Assembly: GCA_036405515.1 (NCBI GenBank)
Contig: DASWXM010000036.1
Span: 1-20,962, forward strand
DNA length: 20,962 nt
From: JASLCR01 sp036405515
GTDB taxonomy: Bacteria > Patescibacteriota > Saccharimonadia > Saccharimonadales > Saccharimonadaceae
Reading direction: 5' to 3'
Made by a program: the position numbers and the translations under genes. The stretch's first letter is position 1. Each line of letters begins with the position of its first letter. Below, in pieces: positions 7,711 through 12,832 of this stretch. The notes under the pieces were generated by a model, which saw nothing but the letters and a program-made list of their open reading frames with translations, was not told the origin of the DNA and did not search any database.

Positions 7711-7730
7711 CCGGCTTACCTCTCTGTGCG

Positions 7731-7776
7731 TTCGCCAAAGGACCTGGCGAAAAGGTCGTTGTCGGCTTGCGCCGAC
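7731..7776 (-). promoter_or_regulatory. Structured 5' leader of island unit 1
   Basis: On the minus strand the leader contains GTCGGC-GCAA-GCCGAC (7761-7776), a 6-bp stem with a GNRA tetraloop. Next is TTCGCC...GGCGAA (7731-7751), which overlaps an alternative GACCT/AGGTC pairing (7741-7757). The ribosome site GAGAGG follows. It resembles a cis-acting RNA, but matches no riboswitch class I know. Confidence 0.4.
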
Positions 7777-7805
7777 CACCTCACATCCATGAGGAATTAA
7801 AATTA

Positions 7806-7833
7806 AGTATACAACTTTAAAAAGTAATATCAA
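7806..7833 (-). promoter_or_regulatory. Promoter of island unit 1
   Basis: TTGATA (7828-7833), a 16-nt spacer and TATACT (7806-7811) on the minus strand. The -35 lies directly next to repeat A. The predicted leader is ~88 nt. Confidence 0.65.
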
Positions 7834-7834
7834 T

Positions 7835-7869
7835 GCTTAGCTAGTGATAGTAAATGTGTCTCAGGAAGA
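7835..7869 (-). repeat. Island repeat copy A
   Basis: 20 of 28 positions match copy D without gaps over 7835-7862. A further exact CAGGAAGA follows in both A and D. It lies between units 1 and 2. Confidence 0.6.
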
Positions 7870-7942
7870 GATCACATCCGCACGTCGACCCACTCGAAGG
7901 TATTTCTAAAATCTTATTAATAAATAATTTTATGATTATGAA

Positions 7943-7948
7943 TATAAT
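7943..7948 (+). promoter_or_regulatory. -10 box for the sigma-like gene
   Basis: TATAAT in a very AT-rich stretch, 20 nt before ATG 7969. An alternative is TAGTAT (7955-7960), 8 nt before the ATG. No Shine-Dalgarno is seen. Confidence 0.4.
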
Positions 7949-7968
7949 ATGTGGTAGTATATGGATTT

Positions 7969-8880
7969 ATGAAAGCCATTAATTCATACGAAGCGTTCGA
8001 GGCTCCATCCGAACACCTAGATACCATTTGTGATGAGGGTACAAATGTTGAGCGACTCACCGATCAGCAGCGGCAATTCGTTCAAGAGAATTTTGATTTA
8101 GTGCATAGCGTTGCCTCATTTATGATTTACGGCCAAGGACTTCGAATGGAGCTGGATGAAGCGATTGGCTATGGAAGCGTTGGATTATGCAAGGCGGTTC
8201 AAAGATTTGATCCATCAAATGGAGCCTCACTTCAAACATACGCTAGAACACGTATACGAGGAGCTATTCTTGACGGCATTAGAAGCTTCGATAAGATTGA
8301 TAGGCAAACCGGCCTACCAAGAGCGGTCAGTGTACTTAACGGCAGCTTGGGTGTATCTATAGATAGGCCACTGGGTGAGTATTCTGGGCTTATATTCGCT
8401 AATACACTTATAGATGAAAGTCTTACTTCCGAAGAGCAGTATGTCGCATGTGATGAGCGAAACGAAAGAACAGTCCTGGCTCGCGAGCTATTCTCCAGGC
8501 TGAACAATAAAGAGAAAGCTGTAGTGGTAGGCATAGCACAGGAAAGGAAGCTTGTAGATATAGCGGATGAACTTTCCGTGACTGGAGCACGAGTCTCTCA
8601 AATGAAAAAAGAGATAGCTAAAAAAGCCCACGATCCTAACAGAAGGACCGCTCTCGAATTAAAAAAAGAAAAAGATGATAGGTACGTAAATCCGGCTCAT
8701 CTTCCCGCTATTTTTGCTATTGGTGCGCTAAAATCGCAGATAAAGGCCACACAATCCCTCATTAGCGCGAATGAATTACTAACAGAGCCCGATAATCAAT
8801 ATCTTGATAGATTACGATTAACACTTGCACAACTTACATATAGTCTCGTTAATATCCCCCAAGTTAAGAGGGTACTTTAA
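7969..8880 (+). CDS. Sigma-70-family RNA polymerase sigma factor (FliA/WhiG/SigB-like) with C-terminal extension, 303 aa
   Basis: Residues ~30-105 are sigma region 2: FDLVHSVASFMIYG (2.1), ELDEAIGYGSVGLCKAVQRFDP (split; 2.2) and QTYARTRIRGAILDGIRSFD (2.3-2.4), a clear match to group 3 sigma factors. Region 3 is not obvious. Residues ~165-210 look like region 4: LFSRLNNKEKAVV, then the helix-turn-helix DIADELSVTGARVSQMKKEI. About 90 further residues, basic then helical (LKKEKDDRY, LKSQIKATQSLISANELL), have no counterpart I know. ATG 7969 is preferred to GTG 7951, which lies only 3 nt after the -10. Unlike its GC-rich neighbours the gene is AT-leaning. Its TAA overlaps repeat B. Group 3 sigmas serve alternative regulons, so this island gene may control promoters in trans; targets are unknown. 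Confidence 0.85.
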   Translation: MKAINSYEAFEAPSEHLDTICDEGTNVERLTDQQRQFVQENFDLVHSVASFMIYGQGLRMELDEAIGYGSVGLCKAVQRFDPSNGASLQTYARTRIRGAILDGIRSFDKIDRQTGLPRAVSVLNGSLGVSIDRPLGEYSGLIFANTLIDESLTSEEQYVACDERNERTVLARELFSRLNNKEKAVVVGIAQERKLVDIADELSVTGARVSQMKKEIAKKAHDPNRRTALELKKEKDDRYVNPAHLPAIFAIGALKSQIKATQSLISANELLTEPDNQYLDRLRLTLAQLTYSLVNIPQVKRVL

Positions 8881-8908
8881 GCTTGGCTCGGTCTATTGAA
8901 TGTGTTTC
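8877..8908 (-). repeat. Island repeat copy B
   Basis: 27 of 32 positions are identical to copy D without gaps, including AGCCAAGCTTAA on the minus strand. Its left end overlaps the TAA stop of the sigma-like gene. Confidence 0.8.
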
Positions 8909-8928
8909 GATAGCGTATGCTTCAAATA

Positions 8929-9150
8929 CTAAAAACTGTTTTTTGATGTCCAGAATCGCTCAACCTCTTCAGGAGATGCATTGTCTAAGTAGTTTTTTAT
9001 AATCTCACTTTGTGTATCGGCTTCTAGGTCTTTAGTAAGTGGAGCATCTAAAGGAGCTGAGTAATCTTCTTCGCTACTTATATTTGTCTGCTCCGAATTT
9101 TGGTTGTACTCGATAAATACCTCATTCTTAATGTGTAAGACAATAATAAA
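8929..9150 (-). pseudogene. Acidic ~73-codon ORF without a normal start (island unit 3)
   Basis: The minus-strand frame from 9150 to a TAG at 8929-8931 is open and protein-like: ...EVFIEYNQNSEQT, SSEEDYSAPLDAPLTKDLEA, then IIKNYLDNASPEEVERFW and a closing TSKNSF. It has no in-frame ATG, GTG or TTG. The only ATG in frame (9159) is followed by AAA and then an in-frame TAG (9151-9153). Options are a start at ATT or ATC (GAGG lies 5 nt before the ATC of FIEY), amber read-through, or a gene decayed by one base change. The out-of-frame ATG at 9131 gives only 15 codons. It fills the space between repeats B and C. With this entry, the stretch 8881-9310 contains only the two repeats, this ORF and promoter sequence for the next unit. 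Confidence 0.45.
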
Positions 9151-9178
9151 CTATTTCATGGAGAATAAAAGCGTAAGT

Positions 9179-9208
9179 ATTTTTAGTTGGGGCTAGTGGA
9201 TGTATTTT
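9179..9208 (-). repeat. Island repeat copy C
   Basis: Shares an exact 15-mer CATCCACTAGCCCCA (minus strand) with copy D; the flanks are partly matched. Confidence 0.75.
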
Positions 9209-9214
9209 GAACCA

Positions 9215-9244
9215 TTGATTATACAAACTAAAAAGAACGATACT
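9215..9244 (+). promoter_or_regulatory. Possible promoter of island unit 4
   Basis: TTGATT (9215-9220), an 18-nt spacer and GATACT (9239-9244), starting 6 nt after repeat C. The match is moderate only. Confidence 0.35.
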
Positions 9245-9310
9245 GGACATATTAACAGTTATATGTTAGTATAGGCATGATCTAATCCCTACATTAATTG
9301 AGGTGTCGTC

Positions 9311-9499
9311 ATGGAACAGCCTTGGTGGGTATACGGATCGATTGCGCTTGGATGCGTTCTCCTCTTCCTTCTCGTGAAGGTTGTGGAGAACAAGTTCATG
9401 AAGGAGGACGATGACCTGGGCTTTCTGTCTTTCGTCATCGGCTTCATTGGCTTCTTTGCTGCCTACCAGGCTGCAGATGCACTGAAGCTCTTCAGTTGA
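9311..9499 (+). CDS. GC-rich two-TM microprotein, 62 aa (island unit 4)
   Basis: ATG 9311 has GAGG 7 nt upstream. The product has two hydrophobic helices, WWVYGSIALGCVLLFLLVKV (about 5-24) and FLSFVIGFIGFFAAYQAADA (about 39-58). They are joined by a charged turn (VENKFMKEDDDLG). The hairpin fold suits a small membrane subunit, holin or regulator, but I recognise no family. Its GC content is well above flanking sequence, as in unit 1. A strong hairpin follows the stop. Confidence 0.75.
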   Translation: MEQPWWVYGSIALGCVLLFLLVKVVENKFMKEDDDLGFLSFVIGFIGFFAAYQAADALKLFS

Positions 9500-9519
9500 A
9501 CAACGCTCCCGAGTCTGTC

Positions 9520-9569
9520 GCCCGTTCCGCGTGTTGAGCAAACGCCCGCTCCACACGGAACGGGCGTTT
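9520..9569 (+). terminator. Two mutually exclusive hairpins after island unit 4
   Basis: GCCCGTTCCG (9520-9529) pairs with 9556-9565. AAACGCCCG (9540-9548) pairs with 9561-9569. The pairings share bases, so only one can form at a time. The second is followed by GTCAT with a weak T-tract and is the likely terminator; the first resembles an antiterminator. Confidence 0.6.
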
Positions 9570-9586
9570 GTCATATTACAAAATGC

Positions 9587-9625
9587 TTAAGCTTGGCTGG
9601 GGCTAGTGGATGCGTTTCAGGAAGA
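9587..9625 (-). repeat. Island repeat copy D (best tRNA-like copy)
   Basis: Closest to the consensus and to the tRNA-Gln 3' end: the minus strand has ATCC, five differing bases, then CCCCAGCCA identical to the tRNA acceptor plus CCA. It overlaps the stop codon of the gene at 9617. Confidence 0.75.
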
Positions 9626-9964
9626 ACTTTCGTCTTCTTCAGCTTGTTTAACTTTCGTTTTTGCATGATAATCTTCTAAAAATACCATAAGATGACCGAA
9701 TAATTCAGCTTCATCTCGTGGTTCAATCGAATTTATTACATTCCTATGTTGCAGACAACATACTTCCAGTAGCGCACGGTCTGCCATTATAGATACCGTG
9801 TAAAATCGTTCTTTGCCTTCAAAATCAAAATATAATGGTGAATACTCGTCTTGAGGATATCCTTCTACCTGTTGAAAATCTGTTTCGACAGGAATCTCGA
9901 CAACGAGCACTGTCTTTTTATCTAATTCTGAAAAATGTGTTGGATCGAATATTTCAGTAACCAT
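9617..9964 (-). CDS. Acidic hypothetical protein, 115 aa (island unit 5)
   Basis: The product is a soluble acidic protein with alternating strands. These include KKTVLVVEIPVETDF near residue 16, a Tyr-rich turn (DEYSPLYFDFEGKERFY), VSIMADRALLEVCCLQHRN (paired Cys) and a helix ending in EEDESSS. No signal, TM or family recognised. The start at 9964 is supported by a consensus-like promoter placed 11 nt upstream; there is no Shine-Dalgarno. The stop codon TGA lies inside repeat D, just as the sigma-like stop lies inside repeat B. Codon use is AT-rich, unlike units 1 and 4. Confidence 0.75.
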   Translation of the reverse strand: MVTEIFDPTHFSELDKKTVLVVEIPVETDFQQVEGYPQDEYSPLYFDFEGKERFYTVSIMADRALLEVCCLQHRNVINSIEPRDEAELFGHLMVFLEDYHAKTKVKQAEEDESSS

Positions 9965-9975
9965 AGTATTTAAAT

Positions 9976-10004
9976 ATAATACTATATAAATATAGTATAG
10001 TCAA
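9976..10004 (-). promoter_or_regulatory. Promoter of island unit 5
   Basis: TTGACT (9999-10004), a 17-nt spacer and TATTAT (9976-9981). The spacer contains the dyad ACTATA-TTTA-TATAGT, a possible operator. The -35 begins 3 nt beyond the tRNA CCA. Confidence 0.65.
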
Positions 10005-10007
10005 ACC

Positions 10008-10082
10008 TGGCTGGGGTGGAGGGATTCGAACCCCCGAATGCATGGACCAAAACCATGTGCCTTACCACTTGGCCACACCCCA
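10008..10082 (-). tRNA. tRNA-Gln (anticodon TTG)
   Basis: The full cloverleaf can be folded. The acceptor TGGGGTG pairs with CACCCCA with the U1-A72 pair typical of bacterial tRNA-Gln, the anticodon stem is CATGG/CCATG with loop TTTTGGT (anticodon at 10048-10050), and the T-arm is GGGGG-TTCGAAT-CCCTC. Discriminator G (10011) and an encoded CCA (10008-10010) follow. It reads CAA, and CAG by wobble. Its 3' end forms the right edge of the repeat-bounded island. Confidence 0.95.
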
Positions 10083-10109
10083 TTGTTGGTCGTGAACCTT
10101 TACAAATAT

Positions 10110-10141
10110 AACACAGTGGCCATTGTTTGACCACTGTTGTT
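10110..10141 (-). terminator. Hairpin between greA-like gene and tRNA-Gln
   Basis: AACAACAGTGG and CCACTGTGTT form a 10-bp stem with one bulge around an 11-nt loop, 24 nt past the greA-like stop. It is followed by ATATTTGT, a weak T-tract. It probably ends greA-like transcription before the tRNA. Confidence 0.5.
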
Positions 10142-10165
10142 ATACTCCCGACCAAACTGTTATTG

Positions 10166-10639
10166 TTAACGAATTGCGACGAGTTGCATTTGGCGTGCGC
10201 GTAGACCCGCACCCCACTGAATTGTTTCTTGAATTGTCTTACCGATCAGGCTCTGACCGAGAGGGCTCTGTACCGAAATGCGTCCGTCACTCGGGTTTGC
10301 TTCAATGCTATCAACGATTGTATAGCGGACGATACGACCTTTCATATCGATCAACTCTACGACGGAGCCAAGCGCCACCTTGAGTGCGTCACGTTTGCGT
10401 GGAAAGAGTTTAGCGCTTCGAAGTGCTGCCTGCTTCTCGGTGAGTTCGCTTTCAACGATTTCCAGTTGGGCAAGCTTTTCGATCCGTTCGAGTCGTTGAT
10501 CATGGTTGTCGACTTTATCCAGTTCGCGTAGTTCAGCTATGATACTCGCTTGGCGACGCTCAAGTCTAGCAACCGCTTTCTTTAGCTCCTTCATTCCTTT
10601 TTTACTAAGTAAGATAACGTTCGTGTTCATTTCTGGCAT
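10166..10639 (-). CDS. greA: GreA/GreB-family transcript cleavage factor, divergent, 157 aa
   Basis: An N-terminal helical hairpin (residues ~8-80, Lys/Glu-rich) is followed by an FKBP-like C-terminal domain. The latter contains GSVVELIDMKGRIVRYTIVDS and SPLGQSLIGKTIQE, matching the GreA SPLARALIGK signature. Gre factors enter the RNA polymerase secondary channel and stimulate cleavage of backtracked RNA. The usual tip sequence between the helices (GDLKENAEY in E. coli) is not recognisable; the turn here reads DKVDNHDQRLE. It is acidic, but the spacing differs, so activity may be altered. GGAGGG lies 8 nt before ATG 10639. The ~92-nt upstream gap has a 6-bp hairpin (10675-10690) and nothing else clear. 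Confidence 0.82.
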   Translation of the reverse strand: MPEMNTNVILLSKKGMKELKKAVARLERRQASIIAELRELDKVDNHDQRLERIEKLAQLEIVESELTEKQAALRSAKLFPRKRDALKVALGSVVELIDMKGRIVRYTIVDSIEANPSDGRISVQSPLGQSLIGKTIQETIQWGAGLRARQMQLVAIR

Positions 10640-10731
10640 GATGTTTCCCTCCGCGTTCGTATTGATGTTCTCTCGTAGTCGAGTGACTACATCACCAGTA
10701 TGCTCCCAGTAGCTGAAGGAAACCTGAATAT

Positions 10732-11745
10732 CTACGTTACTTTTTTTGAGGATTTTTTAAGTACGACTTTTGCGGTAGTAATTTCATTTGGAATACTCTC
10801 AATCGTTATTTCACCCTCATGAAGATCGACGATATTTTTAGCTAGCGACAGACCCAGCCCGTAGCCTCCTGCTGAAGTGTTTCTTGATTTTTCCCCACGA
10901 TAGAAACGATCAAAAATATGCGGCAGGTCATGATTATCGATGCCCGGGCCACTATTTTTAATAGTCGTTGTCACAGAGTTTGCTTTTACTTGAACAATGA
11001 TATCGATCGTCGAATCGCTTGGGCTGTAGCGCAGTGCGTTATCAATTAGGATAGCGAATAGCTCTCGTATACTTGCAGGATTTCCTCTGATGATTGCCTG
11101 TTTGGGTGATTGGACCGTAAATCGGTCTTTGGGAATATTTTTATGAGCGGCGATACTCTTCCGGATTACGCTTCCAATGTCAATCAGACTGAACTCTAGC
11201 TCGGCGAAATTACGACGGGATAGCTTTAATAGGGTATCAGAAAGTGAGCTAAGGCGATTTACCTCTTCGAGATTACTGGCCAGAAGCTCACGCATTTCCT
11301 GTTTGCTAAGATTTTTATCGCGTGCCGCTACCTCAAGTTCACTTTTCATGATAGCGAGCGGTGTACGAAGTTCGTGACTGGCGTCTGAAGTAAAGCGCTC
11401 CTGGGCCTCTTGGAATTCTTCTATCGGGGTAAGTGTCCTCCTGGCAAGAAAGTAGCTCCCTACTCCGGCAAGCAGGAGGATAAGCAGGTTTGAATAAAAG
11501 AGCGCTATAAAAAGATTGAGATTCGCTTCGTCGAGCTGTCGTTTTTGAAAGTCACTATAAGTGCCTACTGTGGGGTTGGTAATGACGGGAAATGAAAATC
11601 GCTCTTCGACAATATGTAGACGGGTTCGTACTTCGGAAGATGAAATTTGATATATAATCACACTAAAAAAAAGCGATATCGACATCAATATCGCCAGGTA
11701 CCAAGCCGTTAGTTTGAGGGTGGCAGACTCAAACATCTGTTTCAT
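10732..11745 (-). CDS. Sensor histidine kinase, 337 aa
   Basis: Two membrane helices (residues ~11-32 and ~76-100) flank a short ~45-residue external loop, too small for a classical sensor domain. The DHp H-box is SHELRTPL with phospho-acceptor His124, only ~24 residues after TM2, so there is no full HAMP domain. The kinase domain has the N-box (LIDNALRYSP), G1/F region (GPGIDNHDLPHIFDRFYRG) and G2 (GGYGLGLSLAKNI). The ATG overlaps the stop of the response-regulator gene by 4 nt (ATGA), so the pair is translationally coupled. The signal is unknown; a short loop suggests membrane or envelope-state sensing. Confidence 0.95.
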   Translation of the reverse strand: MKQMFESATLKLTAWYLAILMSISLFFSVIIYQISSSEVRTRLHIVEERFSFPVITNPTVGTYSDFQKRQLDEANLNLFIALFYSNLLILLLAGVGSYFLARRTLTPIEEFQEAQERFTSDASHELRTPLAIMKSELEVAARDKNLSKQEMRELLASNLEEVNRLSSLSDTLLKLSRRNFAELEFSLIDIGSVIRKSIAAHKNIPKDRFTVQSPKQAIIRGNPASIRELFAILIDNALRYSPSDSTIDIIVQVKANSVTTTIKNSGPGIDNHDLPHIFDRFYRGEKSRNTSAGGYGLGLSLAKNIVDLHEGEITIESIPNEITTAKVVLKKSSKKVT

Positions 11746-12419
11746 GATTTGGTACTCAATTTGTAGCCAAATCCGCGCACCGTTTGGATTAGATTTGTCT
11801 TGAATGGTTTGTCGATCTTATTCCGGAGGTATTTTATGTATACTTCAACGGTATTAGGAAGGATATCGGCGTCGTAGTCCCATACATGAGCAATAATCGT
11901 ATCTTTCGTGAGTATGCGATTTTTGTTCCGCAGTAGATATTCGAGCAGTCCAAACTCTTTTGCAGTCAGCCTGATCTCTTTATCCTTGTGCGTGACGGTG
12001 TGCTCAATGGTGTTGAGCGATAATCCGTCTGCGGTAAGTACGGGTGAATGTTGCTCGGTTGGACGACGAAGAAGGGCGCGTACGCGGGCCAGTAATTCTT
12101 CGATCGCAAATGGCTTTACCAAGTAGTCATCTGCTCCGCTGTTAAGTCCGGTCGTCTTATCCTCTGTACGACCAAGAGCGGTCAGGAAAAGTATTGGCGT
12201 ATGTATTCCCTGCTCTCGTACATCCTTTACGATATCGAGGCCATTATATTCACCGGGAAGCATTCGGTCGATAATCATAACATCATATGGTTCGGTAGTT
12301 GCCATGGCGTGTCCGTCATCGCCGTCAAAACTAATATCAACGGCGTAGCTTTCCTGCTCTAAGGCCTTTTTGATTGCCCGTGCAATCTTGTGTTCATCCT
12401 CAATAATCAATACACGCAT
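11742..12419 (-). CDS. OmpR/PhoB-family response regulator, 225 aa
   Basis: The receiver domain (1-115) has the acidic pair E7-D8, phospho-acceptor Asp51 (IIDRMLPG), Thr80 and Lys102 (LVKPF). The C-terminal winged helix (about 128-222) has the transactivation-loop region and the recognition helix in NTVEVYIKYLRNKID, ending in TVRGFGYKL. It is cognate to the histidine kinase with which it overlaps. The start at 12419 is preceded by TATACT at 9 nt, inside a perfect 12-bp palindrome that could be an autoregulatory site. The HxlR gene lies 43 nt upstream in the same direction. Confidence 0.96.
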   Translation of the reverse strand: MRVLIIEDEHKIARAIKKALEQESYAVDISFDGDDGHAMATTEPYDVMIIDRMLPGEYNGLDIVKDVREQGIHTPILFLTALGRTEDKTTGLNSGADDYLVKPFAIEELLARVRALLRRPTEQHSPVLTADGLSLNTIEHTVTHKDKEIRLTAKEFGLLEYLLRNKNRILTKDTIIAHVWDYDADILPNTVEVYIKYLRNKIDKPFKTNLIQTVRGFGYKLSTKS

Positions 12420-12422
12420 CTA

Positions 12423-12434
12423 TATACTAGTATA
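12423..12434 (-). promoter_or_regulatory. Palindromic -10 region of the two-component operon
   Basis: TATACTAGTATA is a perfect palindrome. The TATACT half is 9 nt before the ATG at 12419. It combines a likely -10 with a possible operator. Confidence 0.5.
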
Positions 12435-12461
12435 CGCATAATTCTGAGATAAGGCTGAAGG

Positions 12462-12773
12462 CTACCCGTAGACTGTTGACCACTCTTGCATATCACGCAA
12501 GATAGGCATGAGGGCATGGCCTTTTTCGGTAAGCCGATATTCACAGCGTCTTTCGCTGGACGTGGCTTTCTTAAGGATAATCCCCTCGTCTTCGAGCTGT
12601 GTCAGGCGGGCCGAGAGTGTGCGCGGATTAATTCCACCAACGAGATCTTGTAGTTGGCAAAAACGTACCACGTCATTGTTTATAAAGAATCGAAGCAATT
12701 GCGGCGTCCATTTGTCGCCGAGTATTTCTGTGGCTGCTTTGACGCAACCGATTGTCTTTACCGCTTCAGGCAT
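12462..12773 (-). CDS. HxlR-family winged-helix transcriptional regulator, 103 aa
   Basis: The product matches the HxlR pattern: an N-terminal Cys (TIGCVKAATEILGDKWT), the core HTH (FCQLQDLVGGINPRTLSARL), and a wing with RRCEYRLTEKGHAL. Several relatives (HypR, YodB) sense oxidants or electrophiles through that N-terminal Cys. The ATG at 12788 lies 5' of the -10 box and cannot be transcribed. The ATG at 12773, 6 nt after TATAGT, is therefore the start, giving a leaderless message. Its place just upstream of the two-component pair suggests local regulation, but this is inference. Confidence 0.9.
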   Translation of the reverse strand: MPEAVKTIGCVKAATEILGDKWTPQLLRFFINNDVVRFCQLQDLVGGINPRTLSARLTQLEDEGIILKKATSSERRCEYRLTEKGHALMPILRDMQEWSTVYG

Positions 12774-12779
12774 GTATTT

Positions 12780-12808
12780 ACTATACATTGTGTAGCAAGT
12801 TTAGTCAA
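12780..12808 (-). promoter_or_regulatory. Strong promoter of the HxlR gene
   Basis: TTGACT (12803-12808), exactly 17 nt, then TATAGT (12780-12785). It is the best consensus match in the window and decides the start of the downstream gene. Confidence 0.8.
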
Positions 12809-12832
12809 GCGTAAGAAGCTAGCTATGGTTAT

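Larger units (their letters stand above)
7231..10011. mobile_element. Candidate gene-cassette array bounded by tRNA-Gln-like direct repeats
   Basis: The interval holds five short gene units. Four good copies of a ~30-bp direct repeat (near 7835, 8877, 9179 and 9587) and one weak copy (7231) sit at the unit boundaries. The right boundary is the 3' end of the tRNA-Gln gene, which resembles the repeats. Gene orientation alternates (-,+,-,+,-) while the repeats all point the same way. Two units are strikingly GC-rich (7337-7776 and 9311-9570) inside AT-rich surroundings, so the units look independently acquired. No integrase or transposase is present. The mobile interpretation is inference; the repeats and their placement are seen directly. 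Confidence 0.55.

Noticed and set aside
7463..7738. Additional open frames overlapping the GC-rich island gene on both strands
   Set aside because: High GC depletes stop codons in all frames. Only the frame starting at 7710 has a ribosome site, a promoter and a balanced protein composition.
7711..7833. Longer start (7833) for island unit 1
   Set aside because: The extra segment contains the promoter (-35/-10) and leader hairpins, so it is upstream of, or in, the untranslated part of the transcript.
7835..9625. CRISPR array
   Set aside because: Spacing is 300-1040 bp with genes between, copies are diverged, and no cas genes are present.
9587..9660. Repeat D as a second tRNA gene or tRNA pseudogene
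   Set aside because: Only the 3'-end-like part is present; no anticodon or D arm can be folded from the adjoining sequence, which is coding for the 115-aa protein.
7231..10011. Classical integron cassette array
   Set aside because: The repeats are ~30 bp, not hairpin attC sites. No consistent RYYYAAC/GTTRRRY pairs frame them, genes alternate in orientation, and there is no intI.
10735..10750. Run of T near the histidine kinase end as a terminator
   Set aside because: It encodes lysines at the C-terminus of the kinase (minus strand AAA codons), and no hairpin precedes it.
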